Shown here in pieces: positions 28,466 through 36,907 of a DNA stretch of 53,142 bases. A program made the translations under genes and the position numbers. The stretch is taken from IMG/VR virus record IMGVR_UViG_3300042860_002932, positions 1 to 53,142 of that record; one strand, given 5' to 3'. The stretch is from a virus. The first letter of the stretch is position 1. Every line of letters starts with the position of its first letter. The notes under the pieces are model-generated. The model saw only the letters and a list, made by a program, of their open reading frames with translations, made no database searches and had not been told where the DNA came from.

Positions 28466-29072
28466 TGTCTTTTTCGTTTTTGGCGTGACGATATTCTGCC
28501 CGAACATAAGCCCAAGTTGGGTTGTCGCCGTGATCTCTGTTTTGCAGGCTCATATTTGGGCCGGTTTTATTGTAATATAAATAAGCGTGATTGAAACATA
28601 CCAATTCCATGTTTTCCAATATGCAATTGTCTTTATTTCCATCTTTCCACATCAACATCAACGGAACTTTATAATCAGTTATTCGTCTTTCATTGAACCC
28701 GCAAATATGACATTCTTCAACCATCAAACCTTCTTCAATCAACATTTGTTGAAGTTTTTCTTTACTATGAGTATGCTTCCGCCCATTAATAACTTCCAAT
28801 GCAGTTGCTTTTGGAGCAGTAGAAGTGAAGACGTGGTTTCCTTTTTTATGAAGGTCAAATAAAGATTTTCCAGTTTCTTTATCAATGTATCTACTCGCAT
28901 ACTTGCGCCAAGTTTCTGGCCTAATCTTTAAATATTTAAAGGCTTGACGATTGTTTTCGGTAATCGACATAACATAGCGAACCTCTTCTTCCGTAAGGTT
29001 GTAAGATTTTCGAGTCCACACGCCTTTGTGTGGGTCTAATTTTTTATCATTATAATCAAGTTCTCTATCCAA
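28410..29072 (-). CDS. HNH-type endonuclease-like protein, altered active site
   Basis: 220 residues. A helical N-terminal part with NRQAFKYLKIRPETWRKYAS resembles the DNA-binding region of phage homing endonucleases. The HNH core has C121 and C124 (ECHICG), then LMLMWKDGNKDNCILENMEL and C159-F-N-H162. The histidine expected before DGN is a tryptophan (W142), and the second zinc knuckle has histidine in place of the last cysteine. It may be catalytically dead or divergent, or a zinc-binding DNA-binding protein. Confidence 0.65.
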   Translation of the reverse strand: MDRELDYNDKKLDPHKGVWTRKSYNLTEEEVRYVMSITENNRQAFKYLKIRPETWRKYASRYIDKETGKSLFDLHKKGNHVFTSTAPKATALEVINGRKHTHSKEKLQQMLIEEGLMVEECHICGFNERRITDYKVPLMLMWKDGNKDNCILENMELVCFNHAYLYYNKTGPNMSLQNRDHGDNPTWAYVRAEYRHAKNEKDNAEFRKRLEESDLGTTPE

Positions 29073-29382
29073 GTTTAGCCTCCAAGCAATGAATAAACCA
29101 AGTAAGTGAAGAATAAAATAAACCAGTCCAAACCCATGAAATGGTTCCTATTTCTAAAAATTGCCCAACGTCAAACAAAAAGAATGCGACAAACCAACCT
29201 ACCCAAACACCTGTGCAAAGGAAACAACCAAATAAATGCCCAATCCAACGTAACCCGATAAAATTCCTGTATTCCAAATCTCTCAACCATTTAAATAATG
29301 GAAATGTCGATTCGCTTATTATTTGGGTAATATTGTAAGTAATGAATACGGAAAAAATAAGTTTGAATATTATAAAATTCAT
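29065..29382 (-). CDS. DUF1360-like membrane protein
   Basis: 105 residues with three hydrophobic segments. The centre HLFGCFLCTGVWVGWFVAFF matches the C-x2-C-x-G-x-W signature of DUF1360 proteins (such as sporulation YjcA-like proteins), which occur widely in phages. Inner-membrane location; function unknown. Confidence 0.65.
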   Translation of the reverse strand: MNFIIFKLIFSVFITYNITQIISESTFPLFKWLRDLEYRNFIGLRWIGHLFGCFLCTGVWVGWFVAFFLFDVGQFLEIGTISWVWTGLFYSSLTWFIHCLEAKLG

Positions 29383-29633
29383 TTTCTCGATTTGATTAAT
29401 TTAAAAGGTACATTGTTTTCTGCTAACCTTTGGTTCAACTTCATCAATTGTTCTAAGGGCGCAGAAGTTAGTAAAAATTGACCTTGCAGTTGTGCAAATT
29501 CAATCGCGGCTTTACTTTTAGCCTCACTCCATTTCATGACAGTCATTAAACCATTTTTGATCGGTTCAGTATCTTGTCCGGTTTCGAACTTTAACAAAAG
29601 ATTATATTTTTCGTCTTTGCAACAATCAACCAT
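29379..29633 (-). CDS. Small protein with possible ClpS / L7-L12 C-terminal fold
   Basis: 84 residues. KYNLLLKFETGQDTEPIKNG, then a helix with KAAIEFAQLQGQFLLTSAP and LEQLMKLNQRLAENNVPFKL, gives the beta-alpha-alpha-beta-alpha-beta order of the ClpS and L7/L12 C-terminal fold. This is a fold-level impression only; the ClpS substrate-binding residues are not clearly present. Confidence 0.45.
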   Translation of the reverse strand: MVDCCKDEKYNLLLKFETGQDTEPIKNGLMTVMKWSEAKSKAAIEFAQLQGQFLLTSAPLEQLMKLNQRLAENNVPFKLIKSRK

Positions 29634-29752
29634 TGATTTATCCCATCTAATGTTTTGTCTACCGATTCAGTTATGACTGAATAAATATTTAGTTTTCCAA
29701 CCCTGATATAGCCAATGAAATGACCGTTTGAAGGTTTAATGATAATATTCAC
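29591..29752 (-). CDS. Hypothetical protein, 53 aa, GTG start
   Basis: The frame begins GTG at 29750-29752, overlapping the stop codon of the upstream gene, and reads NIIIKPSNGHFIGYIRVGKL. It overlaps the next gene out of frame by about 43 bases. The GTG start is inferred from the coupled arrangement. Confidence 0.4.
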   Translation of the reverse strand: MNIIIKPSNGHFIGYIRVGKLNIYSVITESVDKTLDGINQWLIVAKTKNIIFC

Positions 29753-30174
29753 TTATGAAGTCTCCTTTTTCCTGCTTCTTTAACTAACATCTTTCCGATA
29801 TCATAAACCTTACTGAAATGAGCCAATTCAGGTTCTTTTTCCTTTTTCGGCTCAGGTTCCTCTACCGGAGGTTCTTCTTCTGGACTTGGTTCTGAGTTAG
29901 AACTTCCTTTTTTCTCTTTTTCTTCTTCCGGTTTTTGAGTCATAAAGGCTTGTAATTGTTCCAACGTATAAGTTTGATTACCAACTTTTATTTGAGTTAT
30001 ATCTCTGTAATCAAACCTATGATCTTTACCATAAACATCGTAACCAATACCGTCGAGGTTGTCACTCAAATCACCTTTATCTGCAACATCGTACCAAACA
30101 CTTCCAACACAAACCTTTAAAGGTTTTCTTTGGTCCAAATATTGTTGTAAAAACCTGTTATCAAAATAATACAT
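29749..30174 (-). CDS. Hypothetical protein with acidic disordered linker
   Basis: 141 residues. An N-terminal folded part (LKVCVGSVWYDVADKGDLSD) is followed at 80-115 by a low-complexity Glu/Pro/Lys/Ser linker and a short basic C-terminal helix (VYDIGKMLVKEAGKRR). Function unknown. Confidence 0.6.
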   Translation of the reverse strand: MYYFDNRFLQQYLDQRKPLKVCVGSVWYDVADKGDLSDNLDGIGYDVYGKDHRFDYRDITQIKVGNQTYTLEQLQAFMTQKPEEEKEKKGSSNSEPSPEEEPPVEEPEPKKEKEPELAHFSKVYDIGKMLVKEAGKRRLHK

Positions 30175-30316
30175 CTAAATCATTTCCTTTACGTTTTTTC
30201 TTTTTAAAATCTTTGTCCTTTTCAAGTTCAGGATTCCAATCTTTTTTCTTTTTTTTGATTTTTTCTTTTTCAGGAAGTTCTTCAAATTCTTCCCAATCAT
30301 TCAAATTAACTTTCAT
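30161..30316 (-). CDS. Highly charged protein, 51 aa
   Basis: Starts MKVNLNDWEEFEELPEKEKI, acidic then very lysine rich (KKKKKDW, FKKKKRKGN). Overlaps both neighbours. Possibly a nucleic-acid-associated peptide. Confidence 0.45.
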   Translation of the reverse strand: MKVNLNDWEEFEELPEKEKIKKKKKDWNPELEKDKDFKKKKRKGNDLDVLF

Positions 30317-30612
30317 TTTCTGAACTCTACGTTTTGAAGTCCTGCAAATAATTTTTCTAACGTATAATTTTTCCCCGTACTGGTAAAAAATTTAGTTGCC
30401 TCTAAAATATCCATTCTATCCTTTTGCATTAATGTTTCCATTATTGCCCAACCTTGGTGTTTGGTGAAAATGGCTTTATTGTAAAAATCATGATCTTTTG
30501 GATATGTTCGCAAATAATCAATTCTCCCAAGTTGGTTAGTTTCAACTATTAAATCCTCGTCTTTAATTCCCGGCCATTGAGCATAAAAGATTGTTGGTTG
30601 TAATTTACTCAT
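30313..30612 (-). CDS. Hypothetical protein, 99 aa
   Basis: Starts MSKLQPTIFYAQWPGIKDED; soluble. Its start overlaps the stop of the 51-aa gene upstream. Confidence 0.55.
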   Translation of the reverse strand: MSKLQPTIFYAQWPGIKDEDLIVETNQLGRIDYLRTYPKDHDFYNKAIFTKHQGWAIMETLMQKDRMDILEATKFFTSTGKNYTLEKLFAGLQNVEFRK

Positions 30613-30760
30613 CGGAACCTTGATTTTTATTTCTTGAATTCGGGTAAAAGGTTCGATGTAATAATTCTTTATAAATCATTCGGCGTAAATAAGTTTTCTC
30701 ATTTTGTTGATTCAACATATTTTTCAATTCTTCTGTTGTATATTCATGTAGTGGTTTCAT
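30605..30760 (-). CDS. Hypothetical protein, 51 aa
   Basis: Starts MKPLHEYTTEELKNMLNQQN; a helical, basic protein. Overlaps the 58-aa gene by 17 bases and the 99-aa gene by 8 bases. Confidence 0.45.
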   Translation of the reverse strand: MKPLHEYTTEELKNMLNQQNEKTYLRRMIYKELLHRTFYPNSRNKNQGSDE

Positions 30761-30920
30761 TCGTCACTGTTTTAATTGCTTCTTTAAATCTTTCTAAAAA
30801 CCAATTCGCTTCAAGTTCACTTTCTTGTGCTTGTAATAAAAAGGATTGTTTTCCTATTGTTATTTTCGGATGCCAACCTTTTAATGATTTTTGAAGTGAA
30901 TATTTAATTTCAGGTTTCAT
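30744..30920 (-). CDS. Hypothetical protein, 58 aa
   Basis: Starts MKPEIKYSLQKSLKGWHPKI; small alpha/beta protein. Its start overlaps the stop of the glycosyltransferase gene by 4 bases. Confidence 0.5.
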   Translation of the reverse strand: MKPEIKYSLQKSLKGWHPKITIGKQSFLLQAQESELEANWFLERFKEAIKTVTNETTT

Positions 30921-32197
30921 TTCAAAGTTATGGGTTCATTTTTACAAACAATCAATTCTTTTTCATACGTTTGAAGTGAACGTATTGTTATTTTTAAATT
31001 TCCGAGTTCAAATTCCCCAAGTTCGTTTGCTTGGGTTATGATATCACTCAAATGTTGAATATTTATAAAGTCAGTTTGATTGAACCTTTGACCGTCAATT
31101 TCAACAATTACGTCGGTTTCACACGCACCATACTCCATCTTTGTTTTCAAATCAAACTTCGTATTATGTTGTTCACGTTTAACATAAGTATCAATAATTT
31201 CTTGTTCCAATTCGACATAAACCAATCTGTCGCACCAAGGTTCTAATGCTGAAATAAAATCATAACCACAATTTCGAAGAATAAAGCCGATATTTCGTCT
31301 ATGTTTAGGCATTATAGGATGATGCCATTCGTCATGTTTCGGAAATGATTGCCATTTCCTGATGAAATTTAACATTGAATTTCTGTTGTTAAATTCCCAT
31401 TCTTCTGAACTTTTGCCCGGAGTTGTTAAATATGGATTAAACCTTGAACCTCTACACGTCATGTGATAACAATATCCTTCACGAGTTTGAACAAATTCAG
31501 TTCCGTTTAATAAAAATCTATTCCACAGATCATCGTCTTCTTTGGATTGTGGTGTAAACAAGTAATCGTGACCGTTTATTTCTAAAAATTCATCTTTACA
31601 AACTGTCCACGGAGCAAAAATTCCAGATGTGGTTCCTTTCAACGGAACATTAAATTTCATAGGTTGATTTGGATTGAAATTACAAGTATATTCCCAGTTA
31701 TCTAATCTTGACCAAACATCTAACTGAGCAAATAAACCGTCCTCATCAAAACTTTCAGGTTCAATTCCAAAATTACCAACTATCTTTTCCTTCCCACCCG
31801 GGTGAAGTGGCGGCTCTATTCGTGTAAGCGACACTATACGGTTTTTTATCAAATTCTCCCCATCATACATCAACTTTTCAATTTCATCCAATGCTCCCGG
31901 ACAAAGATACATATCACAATGCCAAACCATTACCAAATCAGTTTCAACAATGTCTTCGACAATTTTATTGTAAAGAATTGTAAGACCTAACCGTTCTGGT
32001 CCTGAATTGACAATATATTTAAAATAGGGGTCTTTTTTGGAAAGTTCCTCATACCATTCTAATGTTCCATCAGTACAAGCATCAACTGCCGAGCAAATCC
32101 AAACTTCGTGGTTTCCTTGATTCTTCCTAATTGAATCGTAACTCCACTTAAAATATTTTAAGTTATTTCTGTTGGGGACAATAAGTGAAATTTTCAT
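30917..32197 (-). CDS. Family 2-type glycosyltransferase
   Basis: 426 residues. The N-terminal GT-A domain starts MKISLIVPNRNNLKYFKWSY, followed by SAVDACTDGTLEWYEELSKK and a metal-binding DxD-like motif in MVWHCDMYLCPG (about residue 93). The acceptor part has KEDDDLWNRFLLNGTEFVQT. About 130 extra C-terminal residues are not part of the usual domain. It should transfer a sugar from a nucleotide donor; the acceptor is unknown. First member of the sugar-gene group. Confidence 0.82.
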   Translation of the reverse strand: MKISLIVPNRNNLKYFKWSYDSIRKNQGNHEVWICSAVDACTDGTLEWYEELSKKDPYFKYIVNSGPERLGLTILYNKIVEDIVETDLVMVWHCDMYLCPGALDEIEKLMYDGENLIKNRIVSLTRIEPPLHPGGKEKIVGNFGIEPESFDEDGLFAQLDVWSRLDNWEYTCNFNPNQPMKFNVPLKGTTSGIFAPWTVCKDEFLEINGHDYLFTPQSKEDDDLWNRFLLNGTEFVQTREGYCYHMTCRGSRFNPYLTTPGKSSEEWEFNNRNSMLNFIRKWQSFPKHDEWHHPIMPKHRRNIGFILRNCGYDFISALEPWCDRLVYVELEQEIIDTYVKREQHNTKFDLKTKMEYGACETDVIVEIDGQRFNQTDFINIQHLSDIITQANELGEFELGNLKITIRSLQTYEKELIVCKNEPITLK

Positions 32198-32397
32198 TTA
32201 ACTTTTTCTTTTGCAAGTTGATATAATTCTTCTGGAACTTCGGTGTTAACGATCATATCATATTCGTCTTTGAAGGGATACAATCCTACTTCTTCCATTA
32301 ACATTTGAATGACTCTTTCGTTGGGAGTTTCCCATTTCCAATCACCATAATACATTGATTTTGCAAATAATTTGCAGATTACTTCGCATTTGTTCAT
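32194..32397 (-). CDS. Hypothetical protein, 67 aa
   Basis: Starts MNKCEVICKLFAKSMYYGDW. Its stop overlaps the glycosyltransferase start by 4 bases, so they are co-translated. Confidence 0.55.
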   Translation of the reverse strand: MNKCEVICKLFAKSMYYGDWKWETPNERVIQMLMEEVGLYPFKDEYDMIVNTEVPEELYQLAKEKVK

Positions 32398-32430
32398 ATT
32401 AAACTTTCGTATTTATCTATAATTTTAGAA

Positions 32431-32808
32431 TCAACATTCAAAATTTCTCGGCCTTGCATGGTTGGAAATAAAACTTTTATTTGTGTCACAATTTCCTCCC
32501 ATCTTTTTATAATCACCATCAATTTGCGATTTCAGATTTTTGAAACTATTGAAAAACTTTTCTATATCGAAATAACCACAATTATGGTATTTTCTGACAA
32601 TCATTGGTAAAAAAATTGCTGCAAAATTTTCATGATTGACCGTTTTATCGTCATTAACAAATGAAACTAAACGATTCGCGCCTATTTCCAATAAACATGA
32701 TAATTCAAATTGTTGTTCAATATCAAGTCCTTCGATCAATCCAGTAGATTTCCATTTTTTATAATATTTGATTGCGTCTATTAAAATGATTTCTCGCTTC
32801 ATTTTCAA
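32431..32808 (-). CDS. Hypothetical protein, 125 aa
   Basis: Starts MKMKREIILIDAIKYYKKWK; helical and soluble. Overlaps the next gene by 4 bases. No family is recognised. Confidence 0.55.
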   Translation of the reverse strand: MKMKREIILIDAIKYYKKWKSTGLIEGLDIEQQFELSCLLEIGANRLVSFVNDDKTVNHENFAAIFLPMIVRKYHNCGYFDIEKFFNSFKNLKSQIDGDYKKMGGNCDTNKSFISNHARPRNFEC

Positions 32809-33029
32809 ATTTGTTTAATTATTGGTAAGTTGCCTGAAAACCCTTCAATTGAATAAATGCTTTCAGTTTCATATTTTTCAATTAGAACCATTTGCAATAT
32901 CCCATCTTTTCGTATTAACCCAAACGTATAATAATCACCTAAATTTATGAACTTCCCACTATGATAGCAAACCATTTGCAAATCATTGTATTTTTTAGAA
33001 GTCATACGTTGCCATTTAATTTCTTGCAT
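32805..33029 (-). CDS. Hypothetical protein, 74 aa
   Basis: I start at the ATG ending at 33029 (MQEIKWQRMTSKKYNDLQMV), three bases after the tRNA-like gene; the longer frame reads through it. A beta-rich small protein. Confidence 0.55.
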   Translation of the reverse strand: MQEIKWQRMTSKKYNDLQMVCYHSGKFINLGDYYTFGLIRKDGILQMVLIEKYETESIYSIEGFSGNLPIIKQI

Positions 33030-33031
33030 AG

Positions 33032-33132
33032 TTGGATGTATAGGATTCGAACCTATATGGAAAATCTCAGGCATATTTGATATATTACAATTTTCCTCAC
33101 CGCGAGCGTCTAACCAATTCCGCCAACATCCA
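33032..33132 (-). tRNA. Leu-type tRNA-like gene with aberrant anticodon arm
   Basis: 101 nt. The acceptor TGGATGT/ACATCCA is perfect, positions 8-9 TG and D arm GCG-GAATTGGTTAGA-CGC are typical of tRNA-Leu, T arm ATAGG-TTCGAAT-CCTAT is perfect and the discriminator is A. The anticodon arm is reduced to CTC-GCGGT-GAG, and a large variable region closes with GGAAAAT/ATTTTCC. No normal 7-base anticodon loop can form. It stands alone between protein genes. Confidence 0.6.
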
Positions 33133-33174
33133 ATTTTAATTTCAGTACCCAAACCGTCATTTACGGTTATTTAA

Positions 33175-33747
33175 TTATTTGAATTGTTCTTTAAAATTTT
33201 CTACAATTTTGTCTTGAATTTCTGAATCTAACTCGACAGTTCCAAATTTTGAACTGGCGGCGGCAAGACGTTCTCCCATTGCAATTTTCTTCCAATTTGA
33301 GGCAGTGTCCAAGATCGGAACTTCCTCAGGTTTGGCCTCTTTCGCAAAAGGAATGTAGATTGTCAAAATTCCATTCTCAAACACGGATTGAATTCCTGTA
33401 TGGTCAAATTTTGATGTAATTTGCCAAGTAAAATCAAAATCTCGTTTGATAATGTTCCTTTTAACATAAGTTCGCTTAGATTCATCTTCCCGGTTTGAAC
33501 GGTTGTATTTGATTCTAAGTTTATCCGATGTTTTAGTTACTTGAATATCCTCGCGTTTGGCATCCAAAATTGGAATTTCAAAAACTAAAAATTCATCGTT
33601 GAACCAACTGTCTAATGGATAAGGAACCTTTGTTAAATCGCCGAAAGGTTCAAATACTGATTTCCCTCTGGCTAACTCGTTACGGAATAAAAGGTTCAAT
33701 TCCTGAAAAAATGGGTCATTTGCGATCCCTGCTCTGTATTGTGTCAT
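33175..33747 (-). CDS. Small heat shock protein (Hsp20/alpha-crystallin)
   Basis: 190 residues. The alpha-crystallin domain spans about residues 43-140: YPLDSWFNDEFLVFEIPILD, then REDIQVTKTSDKLRIKYNRS, RNIIKRDFDFTWQI and the typical end VFENGILTIYIPF. The C-terminal extension has an EVPIL motif (IxI/V-like anchor). Hsp20 proteins hold unfolded proteins. Phage copies are known in T4-like and cyanophages, probably for capsid or tail assembly. Cytoplasmic. Confidence 0.88.
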   Translation of the reverse strand: MTQYRAGIANDPFFQELNLLFRNELARGKSVFEPFGDLTKVPYPLDSWFNDEFLVFEIPILDAKREDIQVTKTSDKLRIKYNRSNREDESKRTYVKRNIIKRDFDFTWQITSKFDHTGIQSVFENGILTIYIPFAKEAKPEEVPILDTASNWKKIAMGERLAAASSKFGTVELDSEIQDKIVENFKEQFK

Positions 33748-33803
33748 TTGTTACCTCCTAAGATGGTTTATGAAATGACGGCTTGGGGTACTGAATATTT
33801 TTT

Positions 33804-34022
33804 TTATCGAATAACTGTTTCTTCAAATATTTCAAACAGTGAACGTTCAGGACAACTAATTATAAACTGAGCATTTTCAAACCAACTCGTCCTTCCCAAA
33901 AGTTTCAAATAAATCGTTTTTGTTTCAGAAGGCAAACCTTTTGCTGCCCCAACAATATCAAAAACGGTGTAACTGTAATTTTTTCCTTTCAACTTGAAAG
34001 TATTACCAATTTCAATGTTCAT
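33804..34022 (-). CDS. Hypothetical protein, 72 aa
   Basis: Starts MNIEIGNTFKLKGKNYSYTV; a small beta-barrel-like protein. Overlaps the 3' end of its upstream glycosyltransferase by 11 bases. Confidence 0.55.
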   Translation of the reverse strand: MNIEIGNTFKLKGKNYSYTVFDIVGAAKGLPSETKTIYLKLLGRTSWFENAQFIISCPERSLFEIFEETVIR

Positions 34023-34974
34023 CTTTTAACTCCTTTGTTAATTTAGTTATAAATATCTTTTCTGAATAAATTTCGTTGTAAGCCTTGAACGCATATTCAC
34101 TTACATGATCGTAAAAAAGTTTATTTTCTTTTAAATGCTTTGCAACTCGCAATGCTTCCTGCATATTTCCTTTCGGAATTGTTAATTCGGGGAACAACAA
34201 ACGTTGCGCATCGCAGCCTTCTGGGCTTTTATCATCATTTCTTCCCCAACCCAAACAAGGAATTTTTAACCTTGCACACGCTAATGAAAAACTTCCGGCA
34301 GCAAAAGTAGGCATTAGATTGATACCATATTTACGTTTATTCAATTCCAAGAACCATTGTTGCCAAGTCATGTAAGGTAAATGGTGTAAATCGACAATTC
34401 CATCTTCATTTTCTAACTTTCGACCCATTGACGGGGCAAATACTTGTTCGCCTAAAAATTGGGCTACAATAAACGAATCCATTCCTCCGTACCAACTACA
34501 CATATTTCCCGAAATAAGTGAACCTGAACGATTCTCGTGCGGAATAGCAGGGATTGAATCTTCAATTAACAAACTTGGAAGCGTATAAACTTTTTTATCC
34601 GGAAAAATACCTTTGAAATAAATAACATCTTGCTCGTTATGACAATAAATGAAATCTACTTCATTTAAAAACCCTAAGAATTGAAGTTGAGTTTCAATTG
34701 GGAAATCTTGATATAGATTTGCTGGCCCTTCCTGCATCCAGCACCATTTTTCACAAATGTTTCTGTTTTCCCAGAAAAAATTAATTGCTTTCATGGGTTC
34801 TTTTTTAGGAACAATTATGAAACCAAATTCAAACCAAGAATCAATTTCTTTGCTTTGGTTAAAATTGAAATGTTCTGCATCTAACCCGACAATCCAGTTA
34901 GCATCAGTTCTGCCACCTTGATTTCTGGCTAATTTTCCAGTAAATTGATTTTCAGTAAAAAATGCTATATACAT
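34012..34974 (-). CDS. GT-B-like glycosyltransferase
   Basis: 320 residues. Although short for GT-B, it has the two-domain look: an N-terminal part with VDFIYCHNEQDVIYFKGIFP and VYTLPSLLIEDSI, and a C-terminal part with SGNMCSWYGGMDSFIVAQFL, GINLMPTFAAGSFSLACARL and KIPCLGWGRN. The last two resemble the donor-binding region of group 1 glycosyltransferases. I am moderately sure of the fold and cannot name donor or acceptor. Confidence 0.6.
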   Translation of the reverse strand: MYIAFFTENQFTGKLARNQGGRTDANWIVGLDAEHFNFNQSKEIDSWFEFGFIIVPKKEPMKAINFFWENRNICEKWCWMQEGPANLYQDFPIETQLQFLGFLNEVDFIYCHNEQDVIYFKGIFPDKKVYTLPSLLIEDSIPAIPHENRSGSLISGNMCSWYGGMDSFIVAQFLGEQVFAPSMGRKLENEDGIVDLHHLPYMTWQQWFLELNKRKYGINLMPTFAAGSFSLACARLKIPCLGWGRNDDKSPEGCDAQRLLFPELTIPKGNMQEALRVAKHLKENKLFYDHVSEYAFKAYNEIYSEKIFITKLTKELKDEH

Positions 34975-35144
34975 GAAATTCCTGTTTCTAATGCTTCTCT
35001 AATTTGTTTTGCAGTATAACCTCGGATTGTGAGTTCATCCAAAAGTTCATATACTGAAACATAATCTAAATAATTTAGATTTTTTTGTTCAAACCATCTA
35101 CCATAATGCAATTTATTTCCATTGTTTGATTCTTTATTTTTCAT
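34965..35144 (-). CDS. Hypothetical protein, 59 aa
   Basis: Starts MKNKESNNGNKLHYGRWFEQ; helical and acidic in the C-terminal part. Overlaps the glycosyltransferase start by 10 bases. Confidence 0.5.
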   Translation of the reverse strand: MKNKESNNGNKLHYGRWFEQKNLNYLDYVSVYELLDELTIRGYTAKQIREALETGISCI

Positions 35145-35518
35145 ATTATTTCAATTTTATCGTAAATACTACATTTAAAAATATTCGTAGGTTCGTTTGT
35201 GCATAAATACGGAAAAGTACCAACTTCAAAATCTTTCAATTGAAATTCAAGCCCATTATCGTACTCATCATCACTAAAATTGATGTTTAAAATTTCAAAT
35301 TCGTGTGCTTCTATTTTCATAGTTTCCAAATGAAGTTTTTGCCATTTTTGCGTATTATAGTTAAACTGATAACTGCCCATATTAGGTTCAGTCTGAAACG
35401 TTGTATATTCAATATTTCGGTTTTTCGCCGTTGTTCGGTCTACCCAACTGAATTTATATAATCTTAGTTTCTTATTAATAAGATACGAGGTCAAAATTTC
35501 ATGTATAGACGTAATCAT
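35141..35518 (-). CDS. Hypothetical protein, 125 aa
   Basis: I use the ATG ending at 35518 (MITSIHEILTSYLINKKLRL), because the longer frame would overlap the membrane protein gene by 59 bases. Beta-rich; no family is recognised. Confidence 0.5.
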   Translation of the reverse strand: MITSIHEILTSYLINKKLRLYKFSWVDRTTAKNRNIEYTTFQTEPNMGSYQFNYNTQKWQKLHLETMKIEAHEFEILNINFSDDEYDNGLEFQLKDFEVGTFPYLCTNEPTNIFKCSIYDKIEII

Positions 35519-35519
35519 A

Positions 35520-35675
35520 TCATCGTCTTTTGAAGTTAAATAATTCCTTCCAGTTATATGCAATAAAAGTTGAACCAACTCCTAATACAAAACTTTTGAA
35601 GTCAATTCCGCCCATAATAAGGTCAAATCCAAAGGCTAAACCAAAAATAATCAAAAATGCTGGTTCTATTTTCAT
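35520..35675 (-). CDS. Small membrane protein, 51 aa
   Basis: MKIEPAFLIIFGLAFGFDLI is the first of two hydrophobic segments; the C-terminus is basic. Overlaps the next gene by 4 bases. Confidence 0.5.
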   Translation of the reverse strand: MKIEPAFLIIFGLAFGFDLIMGGIDFKSFVLGVGSTFIAYNWKELFNFKRR

Positions 35676-35929
35676 TTTAAAAATTCTTTTATTGTTTTAA
35701 TTAAAGGTTCTCTTTCTCTAAAATCTTGACATAACTTCATTTCTTTATTTAACCAAATAACCAATATGTATCTTCCTTCATGTTCATCGTTTTCATAATA
35801 ATCATCTAAATAAAAATGTAAGCCTTCTTTCCAACCAAATTGATAAAAAATGGATGAATCAACGGTATATCGCTCTCCTTTCAAATAATCAAATTGCGCA
35901 AGTTCTTTAAGTTGTTCTAATAAAGACAT
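35672..35929 (-). CDS. Hypothetical protein, 85 aa
   Basis: Starts MSLLEQLKELAQFDYLKGER; soluble, acidic and aromatic. Overlaps the deacetylase-like gene by 13 bases. Confidence 0.55.
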   Translation of the reverse strand: MSLLEQLKELAQFDYLKGERYTVDSSIFYQFGWKEGLHFYLDDYYENDEHEGRYILVIWLNKEMKLCQDFREREPLIKTIKEFLK

Positions 35930-36606
35930 TCTTTTAAAAATTTAGGTTCCACCGTATAATTTTCAAATAAATAAGTTAAACTCGTCCGCAATTGCGCATA
36001 ATTTTGTTCATTCCAGACATTATGATTGTGTTTACCTGCAATATGACTTTGAAACATAATCATATCGTGATTATGAATGGAAATATTTTCTTGGTGAATT
36101 CCGTCGTGGCCAAAGAATGTTTTACATTGCCATTCCAAATTGTTATTATGCTGATAATGAAGTGCTACATATTTGAATTTGCTTTGTAATTCATATTTTG
36201 ATTCTGGCGAACATAACCATCCCGGATTACGATGTCCCATTTCAGATAAATCAAATCCGCATTCAGCCCATTCATTCTCCATTAACGAAATTCTTTCTTG
36301 TATTTGTTTTGAATCTCGCAATTCAGCCCACTCGCACTCTCCATAAAGTTTAGGGTCAGAAGTCATGTGGAAGTGGCCGTGGGTGCAAATTTCTGTGAAC
36401 GAAAGACTTGCAAGTTCTTGAATCCAACTTTTATCTTTACTAATGGGATATTCGCGGTGGTAACAAGAAGGAACGAAAATATTGAATTTACAGCCAAATT
36501 CTTCATTCAAACTTCTAAACCATTTTTCCGCAGGTTCTCCAAGTAATCGGTAGCCTTTTTTGGGATTTATGTCATCTACTGCTATATTTAATTTAAACTG
36601 GCTCAT
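35917..36606 (-). CDS. Polysaccharide deacetylase-like (NodB/CE4-type) protein
   Basis: About 229 residues from the ATG ending at 36606. It has the NodB-type layout: KLNIAVDDINPKKG supplies the paired aspartates of motif 1, CTHGHFHM the two metal histidines of motif 2, MGHRNPGWLC resembles the motif 3 arginine-proline segment, and MIMFQSHIAG supplies the C-terminal histidine. CE4 enzymes remove N-acetyl groups from sugars or act on related amides. With the glycosyltransferases nearby, the likely substrate is a phage-made or host glycan. Confidence 0.65.
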   Translation of the reverse strand: MSQFKLNIAVDDINPKKGYRLLGEPAEKWFRSLNEEFGCKFNIFVPSCYHREYPISKDKSWIQELASLSFTEICTHGHFHMTSDPKLYGECEWAELRDSKQIQERISLMENEWAECGFDLSEMGHRNPGWLCSPESKYELQSKFKYVALHYQHNNNLEWQCKTFFGHDGIHQENISIHNHDMIMFQSHIAGKHNHNVWNEQNYAQLRTSLTYLFENYTVEPKFLKECLY

Positions 36607-36898
36607 GTCTAAAACTTTCCTTACTATGAATATAACAATGAAAAACGGTTTTAATCCAAGGACAAACATTTATGTCATTGGCAAACCAAATGCCTTCTTG
36701 ACCGTGAGAGAATATAATGCAATTATCATGCTCCTCACGAATATGTTTCCAAGATTTGTCACTCTCAATATTTAACAACCACTTTTCAAACAAATCTGCC
36801 CATTCTTTGTAATTAGGACTTATAAACATAGTGTCATCATCTGGGCAATCGTTTGAAAAATAAATCGCCTCAAACAGTTTTTCTTGATATTTGGTCAT
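36593..36898 (-). CDS. Hypothetical protein, 101 aa
   Basis: Starts MTKYQEKLFEAIYFSNDCPD; acidic and soluble with many tryptophans. Overlaps the deacetylase-like gene by 14 bases. Confidence 0.55.
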   Translation of the reverse strand: MTKYQEKLFEAIYFSNDCPDDDTMFISPNYKEWADLFEKWLLNIESDKSWKHIREEHDNCIIFSHGQEGIWFANDINVCPWIKTVFHCYIHSKESFRHEPV

Positions 36899-36907
36899 AA
36901 ATTTAAT

